DNA of 64,000 nt from Bradyrhizobium sp. LMTR 3 (GCF_001693485.1 NZ_MAXC01000053.1:248001-312000); one strand, 5' to 3'. Counted from the first letter of the stretch, positions 26,030 through 34,214 are shown. Notes: generated from the sequence alone by a model not told the origin. Numbers and translations: made by a program.

Positions 26030-27437
26030 CGGCCGAGGTCCTCGTTCTCTCGATACGGAATGCGGTCACGTCAATCCAGTCGTTAGAGGTGCGCTCCTTC
26101 TCGAGCGCGATCGTGAATTCACCCAAACGCACAGAGCGGCCCACCGCCGCCAGATTCGGAAGGGCTCGGTAAGCAAAGAGATCCGGAACGCTCTGGATCT
26201 CGATCTCGGAAGAGGACATTGCATCTCGACCTTGCATCTGCCGGCGAGCGAACTCGAGCAGCTTCTGATCGGACACGCGCACCATCCGGTCGAACTCGGT
26301 CGTGGCCTGGACATAGGCGCGCAGATAGGGATCCTGCTTCGGCACTTTGAAACGCGTCCGCTCGGGCGGAGCCTTCGGCGGCGGCGGGGTGTACAGCGCG
26401 AGTGATGTGATCGGAAGTGCGACATCCGGCGACCTCAAACGGATCTCGACCTCGTCGCTGTCGACTTTCGAGATCTGCTCGATCAGCCGGACGATCCGCT
26501 CGGCGGACCCCTCCCCCATGACGTCCATGTAGTGGACGGTGGTGCGGATGCGGCGCTCGAGGCGGTCCCGGAAGTCCTCGATCTTGTCCATGAACGGTCC
26601 GACGTCCTCGAACACGCTCTTGATCTTCTCGAGCTCCGCGATGACTCGTTCCTCGGCTGTGGCGATCGTGGCGCCCGCAGCCATCACACCCTGCTCGATG
26701 TAGGCGCGCGCGATCTTGCCGAGACACTGGGCGTCCGCAAGCATGTCGCCCGCGAGCGATGCGATCGTGCGGCGATGACGGTAGGGGTTGTTGGACGTCT
26801 TGAGTTGCTTGTAGTCAGCGATCAGCAGCCCGTCGACAAAGTCCTGGAAGAAAGTGCGGAGGATGGCCGCCGCGTTTGGATTGCCCAGAATGCGGTCCTC
26901 GATCTCGCGCATGCCGGCGAGAATCCGGCGCATGCTGCGGGCGAACCGCAGGGCCGTGTCGTGCGCGTTAGCCAGACCTTGGGCCATGGTCTCCGGCTCG
27001 CGGTTCGCGGCCTCAAGGTTGTTCTTGACGTCGACAACGGCTCCGGCGACGCGCACCCGGCTGTTGCCGAAGTCGGTGATCGCGCCCAGGACCATGAACG
27101 CGTCCGGATTCATGTCGACGTAGGTGCGCCACTTCTCGGTCTCTTCCGTGAGCCAACCGGTGTCGCGCAGTCGATAGTAGGCAAGGTAATGAGCTTGGCT
27201 CGTGGTCTGATCTTCCTCAGGGTCGCCCTCGGAAAGCTCGCCCATCGATCCGATGCCGAACTCCGAGAGGCCGATTTCGATCTGCTTCACGACCTCTTCC
27301 CTGAGCGGCGTCTCGAGGATCCGTGCCGAATAGACCCTCTCGTAGAGACGCATCAGCAGGCGCGCGTAGACGTGCTTCTTCGGCCCCGATAGAGGCTTGA
27401 AGAGGGTCTCCGGAAGATAACCAAACAGCTTCATCAT
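26019..27437 (-). CDS. jetA: Wadjet protein JetA, MukF/kleisin-like
   Basis: A 472-residue protein, the kleisin subunit of the Wadjet condensin. It starts MMKLFGYLPETLFKPLSGPKKHVYARLLMRLYE, a family-typical N-terminal winged-helix segment, continues with long helices (residues 120-330) and ends with a C-terminal region that would contact the JetC head. It is the first gene of the operon; the 65-bp gap upstream to a small gene on the same strand may contain the promoter. The gene order jetA-jetB-jetC-jetD is the type I order. Confidence 0.9.
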   Translation of the reverse strand: MMKLFGYLPETLFKPLSGPKKHVYARLLMRLYERVYSARILETPLREEVVKQIEIGLSEFGIGSMGELSEGDPEEDQTTSQAHYLAYYRLRDTGWLTEETEKWRTYVDMNPDAFMVLGAITDFGNSRVRVAGAVVDVKNNLEAANREPETMAQGLANAHDTALRFARSMRRILAGMREIEDRILGNPNAAAILRTFFQDFVDGLLIADYKQLKTSNNPYRHRRTIASLAGDMLADAQCLGKIARAYIEQGVMAAGATIATAEERVIAELEKIKSVFEDVGPFMDKIEDFRDRLERRIRTTVHYMDVMGEGSAERIVRLIEQISKVDSDEVEIRLRSPDVALPITSLALYTPPPPKAPPERTRFKVPKQDPYLRAYVQATTEFDRMVRVSDQKLLEFARRQMQGRDAMSSSEIEIQSVPDLFAYRALPNLAAVGRSVRLGEFTIALEKERTSNDWIDVTAFRIERTRTSADAA

Positions 27438-27501
27438 CGGTCCTTCAGCCGATGGATTGAACCGTTACGCTCCTTCAACTGCAAGGAAAAACAGTAGAAT
27501 T

Positions 27502-27702
27502 TCAGGGCGTTCTCCCTGCTTTCCTCCGCTTCAGAAACTCCGTCGCGGCCTGCTCAATGATATCCCAGGCTGCCCGATGCTCGTCGATGGCCACCTGCTT
27601 GATGTCCGCGATGACGTCCTTGTCCATCATCGCAATGAACGTAACCCGGGCCCCTATGGGGGTTCGTTTGCCCTTTTTCGGCGCCCTCGTCCTTCCGACC
27701 AT
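27502..27702 (-). CDS. Small basic protein, possible ribbon-helix-helix DNA-binding
   Basis: A 66-residue frame from the ATG at 27702 (GAGG three bases upstream), or 101 residues from 27807. It contains KKGKRTPIGARVTFIAMMDKDVIADIKQVAIDEHRAAWDIIEQAATEFLKRRK. A short beta strand followed by two helices and the basic start fit the ribbon-helix-helix fold of ParG- or antitoxin-like proteins. No partner toxin or ParA is next to it. It lies directly upstream of jetA on the same strand and could regulate it; that is inference. Confidence 0.5.
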   Translation of the reverse strand: MVGRTRAPKKGKRTPIGARVTFIAMMDKDVIADIKQVAIDEHRAAWDIIEQAATEFLKRRKAGRTP

Positions 27703-27849
27703 TGACCTCGACTGCGAGAAGCCTTTCGCTAACCATAGCGGGGGCGCGGGCCCGGATGGCAGCATCTCATCGACCGGTGCTGCGTCCAGATCCGGACGGC
27801 TGTCCAAGCCGACGGCGGCACCTTCCAGTTGACGTAAATCAGAGAGAAT

Positions 27850-28183
27850 ATGGCCCGCCCCCTGTATTGGACGGACCGATTGTCTCTTGACGCGAACGGC
27901 CAGGTCGAGGAGGCGATCGATCTGGCCGAGGCCCGCAGCGCCTGCACCTGTGAAGTGTGCGGCGAGGTCGGCGTCCTCCGCGGCGGCGGCTGGCTGACGA
28001 CTCGCTGCTACCGGTACGCCGAGGGCCGGCCCCCTGCCGAGGTCCGTCCCGGCTTCGAGAACATTGGCATCGTCCGGTACGGCATCGGCGATCAGCGCCG
28101 GACCACCTGCCGACGCTACGACCGGGAGAACGATGCGTTCGTGGACGTCGATCCCGCCTACGCCGGAATCGAGGAGGAATGGG
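27850..28183 (+). CDS. Hypothetical protein, stop codon apparently lost by frameshift
   Basis: ATG at 27850 after GAGAGAAT. About 110 residues are coherent: FVEEAIDLAEARSACTC-like start, ACTCEVCGEVGVLRGGG and a GFENIGIVRYGIG region, ending VDVDPAYAGIEEE. The cysteines suggest metal binding. The reading frame runs on to 28368 through the next gene, but the downstream protein is clearly encoded in another frame from 28184, so the natural stop was probably just before that start and is masked by a one-base change. Confidence 0.5.
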
Positions 28184-28368
28184 ATGACCAGATTCCGCTG
28201 TCGCGCTTGCGGCCAGGAAGGCGATTTCGTCTACGACCCGAAGCGGCACGAGTGCCCGCGCTGCGGCTCGCGCGAGGTGCAGTTCGCGCTCCCGACCAGC
28301 TCGTGTATGAGATCATCGAAAGCCTGAGCCGGGCCGAACTCCTCGACCGCGAAGGCGAGGAGGACTGA
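28184..28368 (+). pseudogene. Zinc-ribbon small protein with frameshift
   Basis: ATG at 28184 has a GAGGAG ribosome site inside the end of the preceding gene. The frame begins MTRFRCRACGQEGDFVYDP then HECPRCGSREVQFALP, a two-CxxC rubredoxin-like zinc ribbon. Near 28293 the frame breaks; the ending LVYEIIESLSRAELLDREGEED continues in the next frame to the TGA at 28368. A one-base loss explains this. Unknown function; similar two-gene pairs occur in rhizobia as far as I recall. Confidence 0.5.
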
Positions 28369-28370
28369 CC

Positions 28371-29160
28371 ATGCGCTTGCGGGTCATGTCCGACATCCAT
28401 CTCGAGCTCACGCGGGGCTGGGACCTGCGTCCGACGCGGCGCGTCCGGATTACGACGTGCTGATCGTCGCCGGCGACGTGGTCCCCAGGGCTGAGCGCGG
28501 CGTCCGCTGGTTGCTCGACCGCATGACAGACCGGCCCCACATCTACGTCATGGGCAATCACAAAGGTTACGGCACGACCTGGGAAGGACGCTTGAGAAGG
28601 CCAGGGCTGCGGCTGACGGAATGCAGGTGCAGGTTGCGGAGAACGAGACCGTCCGCGTCGGCGATGTCACGTTCGCGGGTGCGACCCTCTGGACGGACGT
28701 CGGCCTCAACGGCCACGCGCATCGCGCGATGATGACCGCCGGCGACCGGATGAACGACTTCAAGAAGATCCGGGTTTCAAACTATGAGCCGCGCTTCCTG
28801 CCGCATAACGCCCTCATGAGGCATCTCAATTCTGTGGCGTTTCTGGACGCCGAAATGCGCAAGCCCCGCGGCGGGGACCGCCTGGTCCTCGTCATGCACC
28901 ATGCGCCGGTGCGACAGATGCCGCCACAGCGCAGCGTCCGGAGAGCGACCTCGCCCTCGACGCCGCCTACCGCAGCGATCTAACGCGACTGCGTGACGAC
29001 GGACGGGGCGCGCTGCGCCCGGCCGACCTCTGGCTCTATGGCCACACGCACGAGTCCTTCGACGCCACGATCAGCGAAAGCCGTGTGGTATCCAACGCGA
29101 AGGGATACGGGCTGTGGCACCTGGGACCACCCCGACTTCAACGAACGCCTCACAAGGACG
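28371..29160 (+). pseudogene. Calcineurin-like metallophosphoesterase, multiply frameshifted
   Basis: Metal-binding motifs are all present but in changing frames: MRLRVMSDIHLEL at the start, then DYDVLIVAGDVVPRAERG (GDxx), YVMGNHKGYGT (GNHE), then LVLVMHHAPV and LWLYGHTHESFDAT (GHTH). At least four frame changes (near 28445, 28590, 28920 and 29130) break it. The order and spacing match a normal phosphoesterase of about 260 residues. Because nearby genes carry similar single-base shifts, either this stretch is decaying or its sequence quality is low. Confidence 0.75.
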
Positions 29161-29291
29161 GCGAGGTTCCGAATGCTCGGCAGCTTAGCCGACTCACATT
29201 TGATTGGCCCCGACGTGACCGCCACCAATCGCTCAGATTCACCGATGCGGGAAATGGGCGACAGGCCGCACTCCGGCCGGTCGCCTACAGG

Positions 29292-29471
29292 CTAAGCGCG
29301 CGTTGATAATGAAACGCCTAGCTTTGCTGCCATCGCAGTGGTGGCAGCGGGAGTCCGCTTTAGCGCTTTTGCGATCCTGGCGACGCCTAACTTTGCTTTT
29401 GCCATGGTCTTCATTGTTCGAACATCGTCTTTCGTCCACGCGCGGCGAACTACTTTCTTTGCTTTTGCCAT
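29292..29471 (-). CDS. Small basic alanine/lysine-rich protein, unknown function
   Basis: A 59-residue protein, ATG at 29471 with GGAGAAAGA upstream and a TAG at 29292. It reads MAKAKKVVRRAWTKDDVR and continues with TMAKAKLGVARIAKALKRTPAATTAMAAKLG. The second half resembles a short Myb/SANT-like or helix-turn-helix DNA-binding helix (ARIAKALKRTPAATTAMA). I recall near-identical small proteins in many bradyrhizobial genomes. It is probably a small DNA-binding protein. Confidence 0.65.
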   Translation of the reverse strand: MAKAKKVVRRAWTKDDVRTMKTMAKAKLGVARIAKALKRTPAATTAMAAKLGVSLSTRA

Positions 29472-29639
29472 TCTTTCTCCGAATCGGATTGGGACAGAGC
29501 CGGGCTTCTATCATGACAGTCTGCATTGGCGACAATGAACAAGGCGAGAATGTGAATGCGACTTCGTCGCCTGAGATTTGGATTACTGTTGTCGGGCGCA
29601 AAAACGGGCATGTGCCCTCTCATATCAAGGGAGACCAGC

Positions 29640-29801
29640 ATGGGCGAGCGATTTTATGTGGATAGAGCGCGCGTCGTTCGGGCGCTTGCGGAGGAGGCAG
29701 ACCCCTTGGTCAAGAAACGGCTTCTGCGCCTTGCGAACAATGACGACGGCATGCGAAAGCAGACAACGCGCGATCACGTGAAAAAAAGCCAGCAGTTCTA
29801 A
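29640..29801 (+). CDS. Small hypothetical protein (53 aa)
   Basis: ATG at 29640 preceded by AAGGGAGACCAGC. It encodes MGERFYVDRARVVRALAEEADPLVKKRLLRLAN followed by a polar tail. It is helical and charged with no membrane segment. Short proteins of this pattern seem frequent in rhizobia; function unknown. Confidence 0.55.
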   Translation: MGERFYVDRARVVRALAEEADPLVKKRLLRLANNDDGMRKQTTRDHVKKSQQF

Positions 29802-30850
29802 ATTCGAAAGTCGGGCCGCAGATTAGCCGACCCTTTTTGCTGTGTAGTGTCTTCAGGCATCGAACGGCGGGTCGAAAATTATTCATATCCGCAAAATGGG
29901 CGACCTCGACCTGCCTCAACAAATGGCAAGTTTTCCGGCGGCATGTATCCAGAGTCGCGATTTTGAGCAGCGCGCTTACCGGCACCATGTGCTTACTATC
30001 GCGCGCCGTATATCGCGCCGTCGCTTCACAAGCTCAAAATGGCTATAGTAGATTTCGGTCCAGTCACCGTTCAAGTCGATCTAAATAAGCCAATTTGCGA
30101 CGCGGCATAGTTTGTTTGTACCTGCACTTTTTTCCCGTCTGGCCTGATCGCGCCATCACCCTTAGTGCTGCGCCCGGCGGGCCATCTGCCCCCTTACGAT
30201 TAGCCTTACATAGCGACCAATCCAAATAGCACTCAGCAGGACAATTACGGCCCCTCTGGCAACTTGGAGCATTGGCTCTCTCAAACACGACCATGGGCAA
30301 ATTCTCTGCCGGTGAATCATCACGCGCATTTTTTGGCCATCTCTCCGCACCACATCGTCACTTCACGTGATCCAAGAGCAGCCAGCTAGGCCAGCCGTCG
30401 GCCTGTCCAGTTCATCATGGCCAAAATTGTGCGAGCTAAAGCAACAAAGGCGACGGCTTGATGCGCGTTCAGCAAAATTGGTCACACCCAAAAATGATGC
30501 GAAAATCCGGTCACCGGAAAATGATCGCTGTGTTCTTCTCCGATCTCACCGGCTCTCAATGATCCTCGGCTCTTTCAGCTGTCCCATAATACTCGAAGCT
30601 TTCTTAGCTTTCACTGGAGAGAGGAGCGAACGCCGTGATTGAATGAATCGACGCGGAGCGTTCTTCCCTGCCACTCGTTTTTATGTTGCGGTCACCAATC
30701 TTGCGGCCACCAAGCTGGTGTCGAGAACCAAACTCACAAAGGCATGTCAGGTGCGCGCTGTTCCGAAAGCGCGGCCGTTAGCCGCACGAGACCGCCGATG
30801 TTGATTCAATTGGGCGGCGGAGAAGAACGAACAACCGAGCAGGGAGCGAT
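29802..30850. other. Gene-poor stretch with possible IS debris
   Basis: About 1 kb with no frame on either strand that looks like a protein. Between 30465 and 30560 there is TTGGTCACACCC and CGGTCACCGGAAAATGA, which may be the edge of a degraded insertion sequence, but I cannot assign it to a family. GC content is visibly lower than in the flanking core genome. No RNA gene recognised. Confidence 0.4.
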
Positions 30851-30852
30851 CG

Positions 30853-31062
30853 ATGGCGATGACGGATGAGCCCCGCCAAAAACGGAACCTGATTCCGTTG
30901 AAAAAGGCGTTGGAGCGGGGTGGTTTCGGCCGGACCAAGGCCTACAAGCTGATCAAGAAGGGAAAGATCATCGCCTACAAAATGGAGGGCCAGACCATGG
31001 TCGATGCCGATTCCATCGAGGCCTATCATATGACCCTCCCTCGCATTGAGCCGAGAACGTGA
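30853..31062 (+). CDS. AlpA/excisionase-like helix-turn-helix protein
   Basis: A 69-residue protein with AGGGAGCGATCG before the ATG at 30853. It reads LIPLKKALERGGFGRTKAYKLIKKGKIIAYKMEGQTMVDADSIEAYH, the MerR-like winged-helix layout of excisionase and AlpA proteins (a helix-turn-helix GRTKAYKLIKKG followed by a short wing). It is convergent with the integrase, stops nine bases apart, as expected for a recombination directionality factor or an element-borne regulator. Confidence 0.75.
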   Translation: MAMTDEPRQKRNLIPLKKALERGGFGRTKAYKLIKKGKIIAYKMEGQTMVDADSIEAYHMTLPRIEPRT

Positions 31063-31070
31063 AGGCGCTC

Positions 31071-32456
31071 TTAGTTCGCACAGCTTTCAAGGATTTCCTT
31101 GATCGGCACAATCTTTTTTGGGAGGGCAAAGCGATCGATCCGGTCAGCCCAATGCTGCATCAGCTTGGTCCGCGAGCCGATCAGAGCCAGCGGTCCGTGC
31201 CGTTTGTAGATCGCCTTCACCGAGTCACTTTCGAGATGCGCAAGTTGCAACTCGATGACGTCGCCATCCCACGCCTTGGCTTCCTTGATCTCCTCATGGT
31301 GACAAAGGGTCGAGAATGTAGTGCGGAAGCCATGGGCGCAATGTTCGGTCTTGGTGTCGATGCCGAGTGCACGCAGCCGAGAACAAAGCGATCTACCGGA
31401 CAAGGGCGCATCTTCGGCACAAGCGAACACGTAGCGCCGATTGCCGTTGATTTTCCGCACGCGTCGCAGGATAGCAACGGCTTGTCGCGACAGGGGCACG
31501 ACATGATCCCAGCCGGTCTTCATCTTAGCAGCAGGAATAGTCCACCGTTCGGCATCCCAGTCGACTTCTGACCATTCCATGTTGTTGATCATGCCGGGGC
31601 GCGGGATGGTAAGTGCATCGAGCCGAAGGGCATCACCGACGACATCACCAAATCTGGCCTTCGCCCATGTCGGCATGATCAGCCTGAACAGGCGAATCAC
31701 ATCCTGCGGATCAGTGACGCCGGGCCGCGGCGTCGAGACGTTGGCAATAAGCTGCTTCTTGCAGGCACGGAACGGATTGTAGCCATCCCCTTCGAGGTCA
31801 GCGTAGTCGCAAACTTGCGAACCGATACTGTGAACTCGGTCACGGGTCTCTAGTCTGCCTTCAGCCTGCATCGCCCGAAAGAAAGCGAGAACGTCGGGGC
31901 GTTTGATGTCTTTCCGACAGAGCTTGCCGAAACGACCCTTCAGATAACCAGCCCATCTTTCGAGCAGCGCGATGGTTTCAGGACTGCGAACCGTGACAAG
32001 TCTGCCGCGCTTGATCTTCTCGATCTTCTTCTCTGCAAGCCATTCATCGATCCACACGCCCAGAGGGCGTTCGGCCGCCTGACGATGTCTTTCGAATTGT
32101 TTTTCGACGGAGGGATCGACTGGTGGGCTTTGGGCGAGCAGCGCCTTTGCGAGGTCGCGCTTCTGACGTGCAGTGGAGAGTGAAAAGGTGCCGTCGTTGC
32201 CATCGCCGTAAGGCCCGATGGAGTAGGTCTTCTGTCGGCCATGAAAGCGATAGGCCATCTGCCAGAGCTTGGAGGCGGCTTTGCCCGGCCTGTTCAGGTC
32301 CGGCTTGATGAAGAGATAGAGACCGCCGCCTGTCACGTCAGAAATTTTCGTGGCGGTCCAAGCGCCGTTCTCGAATTTCGGTTTGGCGGCGCGACAGTCG
32401 ACGTCGGTCCTTATCTGCTGGGGGTTTGCGTGCTCGCCAACCTGACTGCGTGCCAT
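31071..32456 (-). CDS. Tyrosine-type site-specific integrase
   Basis: A 461-residue phage/ICE integrase, start taken at MARSQVGEH (32456) because a 59-residue N-terminal extension to 32633 reads as non-coding. The N-terminal arm-binding DUF4102-type domain (LYLFIKPDLNRPGKAASKLWQMAYRF and KTYSIGPYG) is followed by the core-binding domain and the catalytic domain. Active-site residues seen are arginine in RLDALTIPRPG, the HGFRTTFSTLC histidine-arginine box, and an expected late HL.SDSVKAIYKRH segment with the tyrosine in AIYKRH. It marks the right end of the mobile element. Confidence 0.9.
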   Translation of the reverse strand: MARSQVGEHANPQQIRTDVDCRAAKPKFENGAWTATKISDVTGGGLYLFIKPDLNRPGKAASKLWQMAYRFHGRQKTYSIGPYGDGNDGTFSLSTARQKRDLAKALLAQSPPVDPSVEKQFERHRQAAERPLGVWIDEWLAEKKIEKIKRGRLVTVRSPETIALLERWAGYLKGRFGKLCRKDIKRPDVLAFFRAMQAEGRLETRDRVHSIGSQVCDYADLEGDGYNPFRACKKQLIANVSTPRPGVTDPQDVIRLFRLIMPTWAKARFGDVVGDALRLDALTIPRPGMINNMEWSEVDWDAERWTIPAAKMKTGWDHVVPLSRQAVAILRRVRKINGNRRYVFACAEDAPLSGRSLCSRLRALGIDTKTEHCAHGFRTTFSTLCHHEEIKEAKAWDGDVIELQLAHLESDSVKAIYKRHGPLALIGSRTKLMQHWADRIDRFALPKKIVPIKEILESCAN

Positions 32457-32515
32457 CTGCTTCGACTTCTCGCGTCTCGGAAGATCGGAATTGTGCCGCG
32501 ACGTTTGTTCTTCCG

Positions 32516-32538
32516 ATACCAACAAAAATACCAACAAA
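32516..32538. repeat. Two 11-bp direct repeats upstream of the integrase
   Basis: ATACCAACAAA occurs at 32516-32526 and again at 32528-32538 (12-bp period, one base between). They lie about 60-80 bp upstream of the integrase start. Short phased direct repeats next to a tyrosine integrase are typical arm-type binding sites, although the sequence could also be promoter-related. Confidence 0.55.
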
Positions 32539-32620
32539 GTCGGCGGCTGGACGCGAACGAGAACAAACAGTGACGAACATGAATGTACGCGCAAAGCCCT
32601 ATTTTTCAAGCGTTTCCGAG

Positions 32621-32660
32621 CGTGTGCGAACACGATCGAACATCTTAGAACGTCTTCGAA
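32621..32660. repeat. Four phased decamer repeats near the island boundary
   Basis: Four 10-bp units follow each other without gaps: CGTGTGCGAA, CACGATCGAA, CATCTTAGAA, CGTCTTCGAA. All begin with C and end in GAA; three end CGAA. A period of exactly one helical turn places the GAA motifs on one face of the DNA. They lie between the integrase and the first core gene and may bind the integrase, its accessory factor, or a regulator. No tRNA gene was found in 32460-32737. Confidence 0.55.
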
Positions 32661-32737
32661 CAGTCTGCCTTCTTACGTCCGAGGTAATCGAAACGGGTCG
32701 CGGGGTCGGGTCATTTTGGCGGCACAGGAGATGACCC

Positions 32738-32959
32738 ATGCTGATGCTTTCGCTGTTCCGCTTCATCGCCGCCATGACCCCCTGGGTTCGCAATCTGGTC
32801 ACCTGGCTCGTGGCACGCTCCCTGAACATGCCCGAGCCCCTGGTGCATGACACCGGTGTCTTCGTGTTCGTGCAGGTGCAGACGATCGAGAACAGGGTCG
32901 GCAAGGCGCTCTGCCCGGTGCGGCTGATGCGTCAGCTCCGGTCGCTGCTGCAACGCTGA
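32738..32959 (+). CDS. Small hypothetical protein (73 aa)
   Basis: ATG at 32738 with CAGGAGATGACCC upstream. The N-terminal half is amphipathic or membrane-interacting (MLMLSLFRFIAAMTPWVRNLVTWLVA), followed by VHDTGVFVFVQVQTIENRVGKALCPVRLMRQLRSL. It precedes a membrane protein gene by 38 bp on the same strand. First gene of what looks like undisturbed core chromosome. Function unknown. Confidence 0.5.
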   Translation: MLMLSLFRFIAAMTPWVRNLVTWLVARSLNMPEPLVHDTGVFVFVQVQTIENRVGKALCPVRLMRQLRSLLQR

Positions 32960-32997
32960 TCCCTGCCACCAGTCATTCCCAAGCAAAGGAGAACGTC

Positions 32998-33396
32998 ATG
33001 ATCCATCCGTCCACCTTCCTGAGCCGCGCCCTGCTCGCCGACGCCATCTTCAGCGGCGTCGCCGCTGTGGCGCTAACGCTCGGCGCCGGCACGCTGGCGC
33101 CGTTCCTCAACCTGCCGGAAGTCTTGCTGCGCGAAACTGGCCTGTTCCTGATCGCCTACACCGCGCTGGTCGGCTGGCTGGCGACGAGGTCGACGGTGAT
33201 GAGGGCGCTGGTGTTGTTCGTGATCATCGGCAACGCCGCGTGGACGCTGGGCAGCATCGCGCTGCTGTTCTCGGGCACAGTTTCGCCAAACCTGCTCGGT
33301 CAGGTCTTCATCGTGGCGCAGGCGATTGCAACCGGCGTGTTCGCCGAGCTGCAGTATATCGGGCTGCGGAAGAGCGGTGAGACGGTGGCGGCGTAA
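32998..33396 (+). CDS. Four-helix inner-membrane protein, unknown function
   Basis: A 132-residue protein with four hydrophobic segments (about residues 10-35, 45-62, 70-92, 97-118) and few charged residues. GGAG ribosome site (AAAGGAGAACGTC) just upstream. No family recognised beyond a small integral membrane protein. Probably co-transcribed with the preceding small gene. Confidence 0.7.
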   Translation: MIHPSTFLSRALLADAIFSGVAAVALTLGAGTLAPFLNLPEVLLRETGLFLIAYTALVGWLATRSTVMRALVLFVIIGNAAWTLGSIALLFSGTVSPNLLGQVFIVAQAIATGVFAELQYIGLRKSGETVAA

Positions 33397-33409
33397 GTCA
33401 TAACTCAGA

Positions 33410-33512
33410 GTCATTCCGGGGCGATGCGAAAGCATCGAACTATGGGGCGCCCTTGCGCCCCTGAGAATCTCGAGATTCCGGGTCTGGTGCCTACGCACCA
33501 TCCCGGAATGAC
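33410..33512. repeat. Bradyrhizobial intergenic palindromic repeat, copy 1
   Basis: Begins GTCATTCCGGGGCGATGCGA and ends in CCGGAATGAC, its complement, with internal complementary parts (GGGCGCCC... and AATCTCGAGATT). Similar elements occur at 47556-47679 and 61570-61649. The ends form the stem; the three copies lie only between genes. RNA-stem or transcription-end function is possible. Confidence 0.8.
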
Positions 33513-33525
33513 GCGCGAGAGCGCG

Positions 33526-33660
33526 TCAGCTCAATACCACCGCCGCAATCATTCCGGCAAAAGTCAGCACCAGCCCGATGACCAGCATCGGCACCAGGCT
33601 GCTGCCCGAATACGGATCGGCCTGCTCCTTGTTCGTCACGATATGTGCACGATAAGCCAT
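33526..33660 (-). CDS. Single-helix small membrane protein (44 aa)
   Basis: ATG at 33660 preceded by AGGAGCAGTGTG, TGA at 33526. It reads MAYRAHIVTNKEQADPYSG then a single hydrophobic helix LVPMLVIGLVLTFAGMIAAVVLS. The TGA of the haemoglobin gene overlaps its ATG by one base (TGATG), so the two are translationally coupled. It may be a membrane partner of the globin. Confidence 0.65.
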   Translation of the reverse strand: MAYRAHIVTNKEQADPYSGSSLVPMLVIGLVLTFAGMIAAVVLS

Positions 33661-34130
33661 CACACTGCTCCTGCCTGATTGCGTCGAAATCTTTCACCGT
33701 TTGCGAGCATGACGCCGTTGGCGCCTGCGATGCCAAGCTCGAGGCTCGCCGCAATCCGCCGCGCCCGTTCCACGAAATGCGCTTCCGCTTCCGGCGGGCA
33801 GACCTCGCGCGCAGTGGCCTCGAACAGCGCGAGCCACCGGTCGAAATGCGCGGCATCGACCGGCAGCGGGAGATGTTTGGCCATTGGCGTACCGTGGTAG
33901 CGGCCGGTCATCAGCGCGACGGATGACCAGAATGCGCACATCTGCTTCAGATGCGGCTCCCAATCCTTGATGCGCGCCTCGAAGATCGGCCCCAGCACTG
34001 CGTCCTCGCGGACCTTGGCGTAGAAGCCGCGCACCAGGCGCTCGATCATCGTCTCGTCAATTCCGGTTCGTTGCGTGATCTCGGCCGTGAGCCGTTCGCG
34101 CCGCTCCGGCCCTGCCACGATCGCTTCCAT
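33660..34130 (-). CDS. Group III truncated haemoglobin
   Basis: A 156-residue globin. Family features are TGIDETMIERLVRGFYAKVREDAVLGPIF, the MCAFWSSVALMTGRYHGTPMAKHLPLPVDAAHFDRWLALF block with the haem-ligand histidine region, and a C-terminal alanine-rich helix. Group III globins bind oxygen and nitric oxide and are linked to NO or microaerobic stress. It is divergent from an Rrf2 regulator with a 27-bp palindrome in between, which supports NO-responsive control. Confidence 0.88.
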   Translation of the reverse strand: MEAIVAGPERRERLTAEITQRTGIDETMIERLVRGFYAKVREDAVLGPIFEARIKDWEPHLKQMCAFWSSVALMTGRYHGTPMAKHLPLPVDAAHFDRWLALFEATAREVCPPEAEAHFVERARRIAASLELGIAGANGVMLANGERFRRNQAGAV

Positions 34131-34142
34131 TTCGCCTGCCCT

Positions 34143-34169
34143 TAAATAGGTATTTCAAATACCTATTTA
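34143..34169. promoter_or_regulatory. 27-bp perfect palindromic operator
   Basis: TAAATAGGTATTT at 34143-34155, a central C, and AAATACCTATTTA at 34157-34169: a perfect palindrome between the divergent globin and Rrf2 genes. Its length and AT-rich symmetric halves fit the binding site of an NsrR/Rrf2-type regulator, which would control both genes and itself. Confidence 0.85.
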
Positions 34170-34214
34170 GACGGCTATAGATGATTTGCAAGCAGATCTT
34201 TTGAGAGGGCCCCC

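Noticed and set aside
27850..28368. Single 172-residue fused protein
   Set aside because: The second part has its own ribosome site and zinc-ribbon frame from 28184; the fusion arises from frameshifts.
32621..32660. CRISPR array
   Set aside because: The units are 10 bp with no spacers and no cas genes are present.
32460..32740. tRNA gene as attachment site
   Set aside because: No cloverleaf, T-loop GTTCRA or CCA-like end was found on either strand.
32711..32986. Minus-strand ORF of 91 codons opposite the small gene
   Set aside because: It lacks a ribosome site and reads as a shadow of the plus-strand gene, which has a good one.
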